64,000 nucleotides of DNA. It comes from Castanea sativa. Its lineage: Eukaryota > Streptophyta > Magnoliopsida > Fagales > Fagaceae. The stretch is taken from NCBI RefSeq assembly GCF_040712315.1, contig NC_134016.1, positions 22,136,390 through 22,200,389 on the forward strand, written 5' to 3'. This document shows positions 1 to 11,308 of this stretch, one piece after another. Below the pieces are notes generated by a model. The model was not told where the DNA came from, searched no databases, and worked only from the letters and a program-made list of their open reading frames with translations. Position 1 is the first letter of the stretch, and every line of letters begins with the position of its first letter. Made by a program: the position numbers and the translations under genes.

Positions 1-2291
1 TCAAAAAAATGTAACAAGTTAGAAAATTTAAGGATTTAACTAAATTTTTAAAAAATATCTGGTTTAATAATGAAACCATCTCTTAGGAGAATTTATGTAA
101 TTTACCTCAAAATTGTTATTAAAAGAAAATAGTAATCAAATATAAAAAAATAATGTGAGACACATATTTTTAGCATTGCTTATTAATAATCCCTCCTCCC
201 CTAGCTAGAAGTTTTCGCTATGACCCTAACCTTGTGAATCTCATGTTAAAATTAACCTAGGGTCATAGTTTTATAGGTCTATAACGTACCTTGCAAAACC
301 AACTAATAGTAGCTCTTTGTAGAACTTGTTCAACAATGACCAAAAAAACAGTCATTGTTTTATTGACATCCTTAAGTTTTCTAACAAATTGATAATACTA
401 CTTTTAAAATAAATATATAGCTAAAATACTATTTTTGTTTCTGTATTTTGAGGTCACTATCAATTTAGTTTCTATATTTTGGTTATAGTCAATTTAGTTC
501 CTATATTTTGGTAGCATTTAAATTGGCCTTTGTTAATTTCAACTTGCAATCAATTTTATCCTTATTATTTCTAATTTACAGTAATTTTGGGTCCAAATTT
601 GAATTTTTTTTAGTTATTATGTTGATATTTATGTCTACCTAAGTTGGAGATTGTTATATTATTGATTTGTGTTTTTGCGTTTAGTTGCTAAGAAAGTGCA
701 AAAATGCAAGAAAATTTGCGATTTGATGCTAGGGACCAAATTAATTAATTGCACGTTGAAAATAACATAAATCAAATTTATTGCTACTACTACTAAAATA
801 TAAGGACCAAACTGATAGTAATCTCAAAATATTAGGATCAAAATTATATTTTCGCCTAATAATATATATCTTTTAAGTGCACTCTCAATAGGGAACCAGT
901 AATTTGAGAATGCATGGTATGATAAGCATGAGGAATTTATTATGTTGTGTTTAAAGTTTTTAACATAAGAGTGTTTTTCTGGGTTGTCGACTATTAGACA
1001 GCATTTGTTTTATAGAATCTTAATTAATAGTGAAATTTTTTTTTTCTTGTTTGCGTACAACAATTTTTTTTTTTTTTTTAAAGAAATCCTACAAGTTGAG
1101 AGGGGGGCGCGGGGAGACAAACTCAAATTTTTATTCATGAATGAATCAAGTAGTAGCTACCACTTATTAGTTACAACTCACATGATTTGCCATTAATGAT
1201 CTATTGAAATTATCTTCTTTTTATTAAAATTTATGGTATTTTTATAAAAGAAAAATGATCCATATTATTAGACGTATATATTACTACACTAACATAAAAA
1301 ATTTCAACATACGATCAATTGTTAGGCAGTATATAGTAGAAAGGTAGAAAGTCTAAGAAATGCATTCTCAAAAGTCAAAAAATTAAGCAAGAAAGAAGAT
1401 AGGTACTTTCATTAGACCATAAACATTTAAGTACCTAGGACGGTGAGGAAGTAATTTGGAAAGTCACTGCTATCATCAGAAAAACGAAGTTTTATTTTAA
1501 CATGTTTGCCAGGAGTTAGTCAAAAGTACGAGAGTTACATTCACGAAATTTAAATCGTGGTGGAAGAATAGTCGACTGCACAGTTGACCGAGCAAACTGA
1601 TTTATTTAATTAATTATTACCAGTTCGTGAACCCTATATGGCCGCATACAGTGTCATACATATTACATAGGACAAGATTTATTTATTTTTATTAAATAAT
1701 TAATATCATATATAGGAGGCGGACAATTTTTTTTTTCTTTTTTTGAGGAAAAGAAGTTGAATAAGTTAAGGTTAGGATATATAATGAAAAATATTGCATA
1801 ATACACATCTTGTCGCAAGTATAATAATAATAAATATAAATATACCTCGTTTTGCTCACTTCATTTATTTATTTATTATAGATAAAATCATCCATCTAAG
1901 ATTATGACACCTATAATTTTCAATTTGAAAAATAAATAATTCTATTAAGTCCACAATAAATAATAATACTTAAAAAATCTCCAATACAAACAAATTCAAT
2001 CATGTCACGACTACAAAATTCAATATGCCATATCTAGCGTATAGCCTTTGCATGAAGGTTCACCCATGGGTAATGATAAAATCCATCTCAAAAACACCCC
2101 AATCTCCACATCACCATTTGCATAATTGTGATCATGTTCACGGCTCACATAGGGTCTGATTGGACACTGTTTATTACTGAAAATATTATAGAAAAATAAT
2201 TTTTAAATGTGTGAATAGTGTCACTGAACTCAGTTTTAAAATTTTTTTTTTTTTTTAAATAAGTAGTTTGCAGGTCCCGTGAACAGTACAC
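1..2291. repeat. AT-rich flank of the tandem-duplicated unit, first copy
   Basis: This segment is nearly identical to 16,361-19,533 and to 28,171-29,005 plus 37,062-38,566. All three begin with the same run (tcaaaaaaatgtaacaagtt). It has no credible coding potential; the short reading frames are chance. It ends inside a MITE at a junction seen again at 19,533. The upstream part of its unit lies outside the window. I see only low-complexity A/T tracts in it. Confidence 0.85.
2149..2291. mobile_element. Half MITE at duplication junction, first copy
   Basis: It starts like the intact family member at 38,424 (gggtctgNttgg) and matches it through the string around gtgaacagtacac, then stops abruptly. 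The right half is replaced by retroelement interior. The same truncation at the same base occurs in the second copy, so it is a rearrangement breakpoint and not independent decay. Confidence 0.75.
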
Positions 2292-2313
2292 AATATATAT
2301 AATACCAACCTTG

Positions 2314-2315
<2 letters not shown>

Positions 2316-2341
<26 letters not shown>
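2316..2341. repeat. (TA)n microsatellite
   Basis: A run of TA dinucleotides lies just right of the duplication junction. It is much shorter in the second copy near 19,556. The related element at 56,881-56,930 has a long (CA)n(TA)n tract in the equivalent place. Confidence 0.8.
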
Positions 2342-2345
<4 letters not shown>

Positions 2346-2510
2346 GTCAAAGAGAGTACAAGGTTTGCTATCATAATATAAGAACAATGTATCTAAAATA
2401 AAGAGAAAGACTCTCCCTAGCATGGAGTCCTCTCTCTCATGCACTTATGAGTTCTTTTCTCCCTTGGCTTTGTGCGAAGGGTATTGTTTTTTTTTTGTTT
2501 TTTCTTTACC

Positions 2511-5304
2511 ATGGCTGAGGAGATGGCTAATCGTATGGACAAACTGAGGCTTACATCTGAAGAGGAAGAGATTATAGCTATATCCGATAAAGGTAGATTA
2601 GAAGCACTTGAGAGTTGCCATCTGAGTTTGATCGGAAAATTCTTAACGTGTAAGCCTTTTAACAAGATGGCAGCCAAGAACACGATAAGGAGGGCTTGGG
2701 GTGTTGATGATGAGATGCAGAATTTAGAAGTCGGTTAAATTTTATTCCAATTTAAATTTAGTTCAGAATTTGAGATGGATAGGATTTTGAGGGGTGGTCC
2801 TTGGTCTTTTGACAATCAGCTTCTTATGTTACAAATATGGAAAAAAGGAATGATTGTTGGAAACATAAAGATGGAGAATGCGTCGCTTTGGGTTCAAATC
2901 TTAGGAGCGCCGTTGGATATGATCTCTCCCCAGGTTGCTAAACAAATAGGAGGCCGACTGGGTGTAGTGGAAGAGGTTGAATGGAAGAAGAAGAAAGATG
3001 ATGTCAATTTTTTCATGCATGTTCGGGTGGCCTTACCAATCTCAAAGCCTCTTCGGAGAGGGCGATCATTGCTGGGGCGGATGGAGAGCGCTTTTGGGTG
3101 CATTTTAAATACGAGAGATTACCTTTTTTCTACCATGACATCAAGAACTATGCTGCTCATTATGCAGCAGAGAAGAATGGTGGTATTGGGGAGTATCAAT
3201 ATGGAGATTTTCTCAGAGCAATAGGAGGACATGCAAGAGGGTCGACGAGTCAGTCTACTGGTAACAATTCCAGGTCAGGGGAGGGTGTTGGCTGTGATCA
3301 TATGAAGTTTTCTGATCAGAGGGTTCGAAGCATGAGGGAAACGGCAGCGGCAAGGGAGGAAGATCATGGAAACCCTAGCACGAGTGATAAGGAAGCTTTC
3401 AAGAATATAGGGGATGTAGCGAAAATTACGAACATTGAAGGGACTGACCGTGCAAACGTGAAGGCAGTGGACTCTGGGAAAAATTGGGTCAGTCCGAGTG
3501 TATTGCCAACTAGGCATGTGACTACTGACTCACATACTGATTTTGAGGAGGATTTGGGCTTAGCAAATTCGGAGGCAGTGCAGGTAGATTATCAGGTTGA
3601 TGAGTTGTTCATGGATAATGATAAACTGTTGAAAAAAATGGTTTTGTATCTCATACAAAACACATAGCAGAAGCAACAAATAAGGATCTATTTCATTCAT
3701 GATTGATAACCTACACTATGTAAATTTCAGAATTTAAGAACAAGACAGCGTACCTTGGTGCGATGAAATTCAAAACCAAAGATTGAAGTACTCGGGAATA
3801 CTTTTAATCTTCACTCCAATTCCACTTTACGCCCAAGATGTGTGGTTTCTCAATCAATTTTCAAAAGGAGAATGAAAGTGTATCTCACTCTCACATACAC
3901 ACCATTTCTTATATCACAAATAAAAATTCTGTATGTTTCTTCCTTTATAATTAACTGGTTATCTAATTGGGTTGGCCTATTGAGCCTTTCCAATTGGGGT
4001 TTAGCGTGTGGCTTGGAGTGGGACCAAAAGCGACCAATAAGACACTAGCTCTAATGGGCCTTGGACTTTTCCGTCAACTCTTGACAAGTTCAAAGTTACC
4101 ATTAATTATATTTAATACCACTATATAAATATAATTACACTCTAGGCCTTATTAATAAATTATATCCCAAGACTTTATTATACATGCAACCCATTCATAA
4201 AATATTCGTAATAATACAAAGTCATAAAATATAGACTGCCACTTTGAAAATTACTACATCTTAATCCTTGAGTAGCCGATTTAATCATTTAAGTTATTCA
4301 TCATATATTTATGAAATCCAATTTCATAAATATATACTTTAGTAACTCTTTACTAAAGTGGTTAGGCCTAATATTTTGAATAACCAAAACCCATTAAACT
4401 TATCTCAAGGGAATATTTTATGTCTCCGTTAAGAGATTATGAATTCTATCTTAAGAATATGTGTTCCATCAACACTAAATGTGGTTGCCCAACATACTGA
4501 GGTTTTGACCGTTACTTTAGATTTCACTCCTAAAATATCAAAGCAACCTACACCTCATGATCAGGTCCATTATTCTCTCAGGATTAAGAGTTTATGCAAA
4601 TAGAAGTCGTGAGATTTACTATTCATTTGACAGTCGTTAGGAGAATAATAAATCTCACAGCGGTCTAGTTCAATATGTCTTAACTCTTAAAATATATCAA
4701 CATATCAACTAGAAGTCTCCACTTTCATGATCAAGACAAATCATCTTAGTTGATATGTTATAGTCTTCGTAGATGAAATGCTCAATTTCATTACCGACTA
4801 CGAACTATAAATTCTGAGCTTACAAAGAACTTGTGACTTATATCTTCTGTGACTAAATCACATAAATCACATACTATGCATCTCATGGACTATATGATAA
4901 TGTTCCAATATTCATGTTACCATTATTTTAGATAATATTAAAACAACTTTATTAATCACAATATTAAGTCATACACAATGTTATACATAATATCATACAT
5001 AGCATCATACAATAGGATTTAAGAGCACTAATCCTAACATAAACTCATGGATACAATTAGGCCAACCTCTTCTAAGCTTAGAACTAAATGGACCCGTATC
5101 AATAGATTGGATTTTGGGCTTGGGGGTCTAGCAAGGGCACTCACGTTACCATCACTTGGGAAGAGACACACATGTGCAACCGGTTTTGTACAGGATGATG
5201 ATCATAAAACAAAGAAAGAAAGAGTGGAAGGTAGTGGTATTGTGGAAGGCAGTGATGTTGAGATATCGGCGGGGGTGGACAGCCACCCTTGCCGGAAGCA
5301 ATGA
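2511..5304 (+). pseudogene. LINE ORF1, DUF4283-type nucleic-acid-binding protein, broken
   Basis: The start is ATG at 2,511 in a ccATGg context. The N-terminal half has the DUF4283 pattern (…MAAKNTIRRAW… FEMDRILRGGPWSFD… ASLWVQILGAPL…), the RNA-binding fold found in plant LINE ORF1 proteins. There is an in-frame TAA at 2,736-2,738, a frameshift near 3,055-3,095, and the CCHC knuckle expected after KYERLPFF appears lost to a small deletion. A solo LTR (3,627-5,039) splits the ORF. Subtracting LTR plus one TSD copy (1,418 bp) puts the two halves in the same frame. The stop TGA (5,302-5,304) overlaps the ORF2 ATG at 5,301 as ATGA, suggesting coupled translation of the original element. Confidence 0.85.
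3627..5039 (-). mobile_element. Solo LTR of copia family 'TGTTGGGG' inside LINE ORF1
   Basis: A 1,413-bp LTR bounded by TG…CA and a perfect 5-bp target duplication TAAAC (3,622-3,626 and 5,040-5,044). It is in reverse orientation relative to the copy at 34,520-35,883. It resembles 47,012-48,387 and 60,790-62,199 along its whole length. No internal retroelement sequence remains, so it is the product of LTR-LTR recombination. It must be younger than the LINE it interrupts. Confidence 0.93.
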
Positions 5305-5983
5305 GGCTGATAAATTGGAACTATCAAGGGCTTGGGAACCCTTGGACATGTAGAAGCCTTCACAAGATTGTGAGGGAACAAGCTCCCACAGTCTGTTTTC
5401 TAATGGAAACTAGACTGGACAAGGATGGTTTTGAGAATCTTTATAGTAATTTGTCGTTTCAAATAAAATTATTGTTAAGCATCCTAATGCTAGTGGAGGG
5501 TTAGCTTTTTTGTGGAAGAACAATATTAACTTGGAGGTTATTAATTACTCTGCAAACCATGTCTTAGCGGTGGTAATAGAGGAAGATGGTTTTAGATGGT
5601 TTCTGACTTGCTTCTACAGTTGGCCGGAGGCTCAGCAGAAAGAGAAATCGTGGAGGTTATTACAATATGTGAAGACTTTTGTGGAGGGACCGTGGATGGT
5701 TATAGGGTATTTTAATGCCTTTTTGCATGACTCAGAGAAAAGCAGAAGGCCACCACAAAATTCACAAGTTGATGCTTTTAGGGAGGCGTTGGAGTCTTGC
5801 CATCTTCAAGATCTTGGATTTAAGGGTTATTCATTCACATGGAATAATAAGAGACCAGGGGAAGCAAATACAAAAATTAGGTTGGATAGAGGTGTGGCTA
5901 ATGCAACTTGGATAGGGAAGTTTCCTTTGAGCAAAATTGTACACTTATCTGCCCATGCATCAGATCATCTACCATTGTTGTAG
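5301..5983 (+). pseudogene. LINE ORF2, endonuclease domain
   Basis: The apurinic-like endonuclease domain starts MRLINWNYQGLGN, which holds the usual N of the active site, followed by the acidic METRLDK motif. The normally invariant GDFNA motif reads GYFNA (about 5,703-5,717), removing a catalytic Asp. The C-terminal SDHLPLL motif is present just before an in-frame TAG (5,981-5,983). A frameshift lies between about 5,480 and 5,515. The endonuclease would nick target DNA to prime reverse transcription; this copy could not. Confidence 0.88.
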
Positions 5984-8392
5984 CAGGTACAATCTTTTGA
6001 TCACCAAAGGCAGCGAAGGGAGAAAAGTTTCAAGTTTGAGGAGTCTTGGCTGCTGCTGGATGATTGTGAGGACACGATGAAGGATGCTTGGGGTAGAGTT
6101 CTTAGTGCTTCTCACGGCCTTGAATGTATTCAACAGAAAATGCAAGCGTGTGGAGTAGAATTGATGAGATGGGGTTCAACCAAGACTAATCCGGATGTTG
6201 AAGCAATTAAAGAGATTCAAAAAAGGTTGGATCGTTTGAATGAAGAAGAAGTATCTGAAACTAGTAAAGCCGAGTATTTGGAATTGAGCAAAAAGCTGGA
6301 TGAGATTCTTCAAAAACAAGAAATTTATTGGGCCTAGAGGTCGAGAGTTTCATGGTTGAAGCATGGTGATCAAAATACAAAATTATTTCATTCAAAAGCT
6401 ACTCAAAGAAGAAGGAAGAATCACATTAGGGGTATTAAAAATGCTCAAGGGCAATGGGTAGAGGAAATAGAAGATGTGGTGGAGGTAGCTTCAGATTATT
6501 TTCACACTTTTTTTCATGCAGGAGCTGGTGATCAAATGGAGGAGTGCTTGGAAGCTGTTCCACGTAGGGTGACTGATGATATGATGGTGGTCTTATCTAG
6601 TGAATTCACTGCTGAAGAAGTTAAAGTGGCTTTATTCCAAATGAGACCTACCAAGGCTCTTGGACCTGATAGTATGATGCCCTTTTCTATAAAAAATTCT
6701 AGCACATAGTGGGTGATGATGTGGTTTTTGCTGGGTTAGATTTTTTAAATAATGGTAATATGTTACCTGAAATCAATCACACAAATATTGTTCTTATACC
6801 TAAAGTGAAAGTTCCAGAAAAAATGTCTGATTTTAGGCCAATAAGTTTATGTAATGTCATTTACAAAATTATTTCCAAATTATTGGCCAACAGGTTGAAA
6901 CAGTATTTCCACATATTATTTCACCAACGCAGAGTGCATTTGTACTGAGAAGATTGATTACAGACAATGTGTTGGTGGCCTATGAGATATTGCATACAAT
7001 GCATGCTAGGAAGAAGGGCAAGAAATGGACATTGGCATTAAAGCTAGATATCATCAAGGCCTATGATCGTGTGGAGTGGCAGTTTCTTCAAAGGATCATG
7101 GAGAAAATGGGTTTTCCAGCAGTGTGGATTGAGAGGGTGATGACTTGTGTTACTACTCCATCCGTTTCTATTTTGGTGAATGGCAAACCATATGGTATGG
7201 TACATCCTTCACGTGGAATTCGCCAGGGAGATCCACTATCTCCATATCTTTTTTTGATATGTGCAAAAGGATTTACGACTTTGTTGGCAAAAGCAGAATT
7301 GGAAGGGAGGATAACTGGAGTTTCTATTTGTAGGGGAGCACCTAGAGTTACTAACTTATTGTTTGCGGATGATTATCTGTTATTTTGTCAGGCCATACAG
7401 AAAGAAGGGGAGGCCATCATGGAGATTCTCCAAATCTATGCAAAGGCTTCAAGTCAAAGTATAAATCCAGAGAAGTCATCTTTTTATTTTAGCACAAACA
7501 CAACAGGAGTCTAGAGGCAGCAGATGTTGCAGATTTTGGGTGTCAAGGAAGTGATGAAGTTTGAATCGTACCTAGGCTTGCCAACCTTGATTGGTAGGGC
7601 TAAGTACCACACCTTCTCTTATATAAAGGATAGAGTGTGGAAGAAGTTGCAAGGATGGAAAGGACTAATGTTATTTAGAGCTGGAAAAGAAATTCTTATT
7701 AAGGTCGTTGCTCAATCCATACCGACATACACCATGAGCGTTTTCCAACTTCCTATGAAGTTATGTGATGAACTAGATAATTTATGTGCCAAATTTTGGT
7801 GGGGTCAAGTAGGAAATGGAAGGAAAATTCATTGGAAGAGTTGGGAAAAACTTTCAACTTCAAAGCGGGAGGGTGGTATGGGTTTTCGGGACTTGAGGGA
7901 TTTTAATTTAGCTATGTTAGCTAAACAAGGCTGGAGATTGATCCAAGACCATGATTCCTTACTATCAAAGTGTTTCAAAGCAAGGTATTTTCCTCGTTCC
8001 TCCTTTCTTGAGGCAAAAGAGTCTCTTGGATGTTCTTATGTGTGGAGAAGTTTGGTGGCTGCTCTTCCTATTCTTAAATTAGGCTATTGTTGGAGGGTTG
8101 GTAATGGGGTTTCAATAAGTGTGCTGGGAGATAAATGGATACCTAATTATCCTACTAACAAGGTTCTTCATCTCATTCATGAGCTGGTTGAGGACATGGC
8201 TGTTTTAGAATTAATTGATCCGAAGTTGCATACTTGGAGAAGGGATATGATCATGACTTTGTTCCATAGAGAAGATGCTGAGGCAATTAAAAGATTCCCC
8301 TTAGTAGAAGGGCTGTTTCGGACTCAATTATTTGGATGCATAATAGACATGGGAAGTTCTCTATCAAGTCTGCCTACAAGGTTGCATGAAGA
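5984..8392 (+). pseudogene. LINE ORF2, reverse transcriptase and linker
   Basis: The frame continues after the stop at 5,981, passes another stop at 6,335 and shifts frame near 6,700 and near 6,940. RT motifs are clear: KMSDFRPISLCNVIYKIISK (block 1/2), LKLDIIKAYDRVEW with the first catalytic Asp, RGIRQGDPLSPYLF, and the FADD box in LLFADDYLLF near 7,360-7,380. After a stop at 7,512-7,514 the frame runs on through the thumb/connection region (SYLGLPTLIGRAK…). The catalytic Asps are intact; the frame is not. Confidence 0.92.
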
Positions 8393-8785
8393 ATGCGAGG
8401 TGAAGGGTCTCGGGCTGAATCTTCAAGGGGTTGTGTTGGGAAGCTTATCTGGCCGGTTTTGTGGAAGCTTTGTATTCCAAACAAAGTTAAAATTTTTGGG
8501 TGGCAGGCATGTAATGACATATTACCAACAAAGTGTAACTTGGTGAAAAGGAAAATTATCACTGATGACAAATGCCACATCTGTACCAGGGAGGTGGAAT
8601 CAACAATCCACGTTTTATGGGGCTATGTAGCGGTGCAAGATGTGTGGGTAGGGAGCATTTTGAAATTGCAAAAGGGTGTCTCTGACTTTAGAGATGTCAT
8701 GCAGCCGGTGGAGCACTTGGTAGACCGGCTTTCCCTGGAAGAGATGGGGCTGTTTTGGGTTCAGAGTTGGCTGATTTGGAATTAG
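8393..8785 (+). pseudogene. LINE ORF2, zf-RVT zinc-finger region
   Basis: After a frameshift near 8,390, the text KLIWPVLWKLCIPNKVKIFGW… followed by CHICTREVESTIHVLWG matches the zinc-binding region that follows RT in plant LINEs (zf-RVT). The Cys pair and His are present. It ends at an in-frame TAG (8,783-8,785) where a tryptophan or lysine codon would be expected. Confidence 0.82.
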
Positions 8786-8797
8786 CATAACTGTGTC

Positions 8798-9412
8798 TTG
8801 TATGGTGGGCAGCTGAAGCATCCTGCCAGTCTTAACAAAAGGGCAGAGGAGTTTCTTAAGGAATTTAAACCAGCACAAGTATCTCTGGATAGCAGTCCTA
8901 GGGAGCAACAACTTGGTGAAACCTGGCAGCCACCTCCGTCTTCGGAATACAAGTTAAATTTTGATGCAGAAATTTTTTCTGGGCTGGAGAAATCTGGTAT
9001 AGGTGCTATTATCAGGAACGATAAGGGTGAGGTCATGGCTAGTATGTCTGCTATTGGGCCAAAGGTGGATACAAGTGAAGAAGCTGAACTCCTTGCGTGT
9101 CGATGATCCATTGAATTCGCGGTGGATGCTGGCTTTAATCGGCTAGTGATAGAGGGAGAGAATTTAAATGTTATGAAGGCAATTTCCTCAAATGTGGCTA
9201 ACTATTATTTTCTTGGCAATGTGGTGGATGATATCCGCCATTTGATGTCCGGTCTACAATGGGTTACAACCAGTAAGATTAGGAGAGGAGATAATAAGGT
9301 AGCACATGTATTAACTCAATATGCTAGAAACTTAGATTTTGATTTGTATTGGATGGAGGATTCTCCCCCACTAGCTTTGGAAGCTTTGTATCAGGATTTT
9401 ATTTTATCATAA
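8798..9412 (+). pseudogene. LINE ORF2, C-terminal RNase H domain
   Basis: NFDAEIFSG (first acidic residue), EEAELLACR and RRGDNKVAHVLTQYA match the RVT_3 type RNase H that closes ORF2 in many plant L1 elements. A stop at 9,104-9,106 interrupts it in frame. The ORF2 terminator is TAA at 9,410-9,412, about 30 bp before the A-run and right target duplication. Confidence 0.85.
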
Positions 9413-9607
9413 TTGAATGAATGACATTCCCTTCTCAAAAAAATAGAGAGAAAAAAAAAGATACATAAAGTCCTCACTACATCCCTCATAAACAAAAACA
9501 CTCCCCCTATCAAAAATATCTCCTGTACTAACTCTCCCCCTAAGTACATGATTACTCTCATACCCAAAACTACTCTTCCTTTTTTGCCACGAATGACAAA
9601 TGGTAAG

Positions 9608-10778
9608 TCATTGAGAAGCAGTCATCTCCCCATCACTGAAAGAGCTAGAAGCCTCATCCCCATCAACATCACCACCATCGAAGTCACCACCATCGTCCTC
9701 GTCCTCAGAAGCCTCTAGAGAAGGAGAGGGAGACTCTACGAAGCCACCAAGGCGAGCCTGTCATCGTGTAAAACGACCGACACGAGTTTTCACCTGACAC
9801 AACTTATCATTGAAAGTGTCAAGGCGAGCATCCATGCGCTGAAGCTGCACCATGACCATCTCGAGAGTCACACCACCCGCAGAAGAAGAATGAGCAGATA
9901 TGGATGGAGTTGAAGAAGCCGAAGGAGTCGCCGTCTTGGTTTGTGGCCCCTTTGGTTGAAGCTGGGCCTCGCTCCGTCTAACGGTCACCGCATCAATGGC
10001 ACACATGACGAAGAAGTGATCCGACTCGGGATAGGAGATAGAGAAGAGATGAATGATCAGCGTGATAACAGAAGGAAAGATAATGGTAAGCCATATCCTT
10101 ATAGACATCTATAACGGAGAGTATGAAGTGAGAGGGAAAGTTAATGGTAAACCTCTTAAGCAGGGACAACAAAAAGCGAGCACGAGGCTCAATAATCGAA
10201 TTATAGTGAGACAAAGGATGTAAAAAAAATGTCATTACCATATTCAGGAATCTCGGACCTTTTGCAAAGGTCAAGCAAGGGGTGTTTTGACGTCCACCCA
10301 ATGGTGAAGGTGTCTCACAAAATAGAGACATGAGCTTGTCTTTAGACACAATCTTAAGATGATGACAGCCGAGGTAATCAGGATGCGCTACCCTCGGAAT
10401 GTGTAGCACCTCAAATATAGGATCCGGAGTGACTACAATACACGTACCTCTAACAAGAGTAGAGAACTGAGGTACGGTGTAATCGAATATGTGCATATCG
10501 AAGTAAAAGTCCCGTATGATCACGGAGGGACAAGTGACTAAGATGTCACAAAGGGACTCCCAACCCTTACTGTAGATGACAGTGGGAAGGTCAATATCAA
10601 AAAAATCTGAAAGAATGACTTGGCGCTCCAAATGAATTCTACGTCAAGAAAAGTTCTCCGAGAAATCCTTACGGGCTTTCTCATCACGGAACCTAACATG
10701 AGAGGGGGTAGAATCAGAAAAAGATGCCCTGAAACGAGGAGGGTTCTGAGATGGAGTAGACATACGCTTAGGTGCCAT
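9608..10778 (-). pseudogene. Env-position ORF of pol-less retroelement, copy A (Transposase_32-like)
   Basis: It reads leftward from ATG 10,778 (MAPKRMSTPS…). The core, with the pattern LVRGT…VLHIPRVAHPDY… KGPRFLNMVMTF… LHPLSHYNSI… ARFLLSLL…, resembles the plant-specific 'putative plant transposon protein' family (Pfam Transposase_32; named from memory, not searched). A Ser/Thr/Pro-rich linker, a short coiled-coil-like stretch (QLQRMDARLDTFNDKL) and an acidic D/E/G-rich tail follow. An in-frame TGA near residue 50, a frameshift near 10,080 and a stop near 9,760 break it. It is about 390 codons long, as in the other two copies. Biochemical function is unknown. Confidence 0.7.
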
Positions 10779-10790
10779 GACGCAGACTAA

Positions 10791-10793
<3 letters not shown>

Positions 10794-10836
<43 letters not shown>
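10794..10836 (-). repeat. (GA)n tract, CT-rich leader of the env-position ORF
   Basis: This is a pure GA repeat on the plus strand. Read with the ORF it is a CT tract ending about 15 nt upstream of the ATG at 10,778. The second copy has it too (20,969-21,000, followed by an AGA tract), so it belongs to the element. CT-rich leaders (Y-patches) are common near plant transcription starts. Confidence 0.75.
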
Positions 10837-10838
<2 letters not shown>

Positions 10839-11308
10839 CAGAAGAGTCCCAACAAAAATCAATATCAAAAAGATAGAAAAGAGAGGTACGTATGCATGAA
10901 AAATGCATGAACATGTAACATGCAACAATAAAAAATCATGAGCTCAGCTCAATCCAATCCTACTAGCACACATGATTTCAACATATAAAACACACATCTA
11001 TAATGCATGAAATATTGTTAAAATGTAAATGTGATGCAATGCATGAGCATATAGGATCATTTAAACAAAAACCCAACCCAAAATTTTGCAAAAACCTCAT
11101 CAATTTTGAAAAACCCCAAAAGTTAGGTCAACAGAGATAAAATGCATGATAAATGTAAGAAGGAAGATCATACTAAAGGAAGAAATCACTCTTGAGGCCG
11201 AAGATTGAGTGGGGAAGAGGTTTAGAGTGAATGAAGGGTGTTTGGGAGATGAAAAGACAAAAACAATCGAGAGAGATCAAGAGAAATGAGAGAAAAATCG
11301 CGTTGAGG

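Larger units (their letters stand above)
2409..9440 (+). mobile_element. L1-type LINE, full length but inactivated
   Basis: The element is flanked by a 13-bp target-site duplication (left 2,396-2,408, right 9,441-9,453; one mismatch, aaataaagagaaa versus aaatagagagaaa) and ends in a short A-run. The empty site survives in the paralogous copy at about 19,613-19,626, where the flanks are continuous. It carries ORF1 (DUF4283-type RNA-binding protein) and ORF2 (endonuclease, RT, zinc finger, RNase H). Without the nested solo LTR it is about 5.6 kb, which is normal for a full-length plant L1. Several in-frame stops and frameshifts in both ORFs mean it cannot be active. Confidence 0.92.

Noticed and set aside
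984..1196. 70-residue frame in the AT-rich flank
   Set aside because: Translated T-runs; not preserved in the second copy (18,200-18,420).
2145..2444. 99-residue minus-strand frame
   Set aside because: Spans half a MITE, a (TA)n run and the LINE border, so it cannot be one gene.
3842..4048. 68-residue frame in the solo LTR
   Set aside because: Not conserved in the other three LTR copies.
10644..10928. Signal-peptide-like hydrophobic N-terminus upstream of the env-position ORF
   Set aside because: The hydrophobic Leu-Ser run is the translated CT tract. The conserved start in all copies is the internal MAPK methionine at 10,778.
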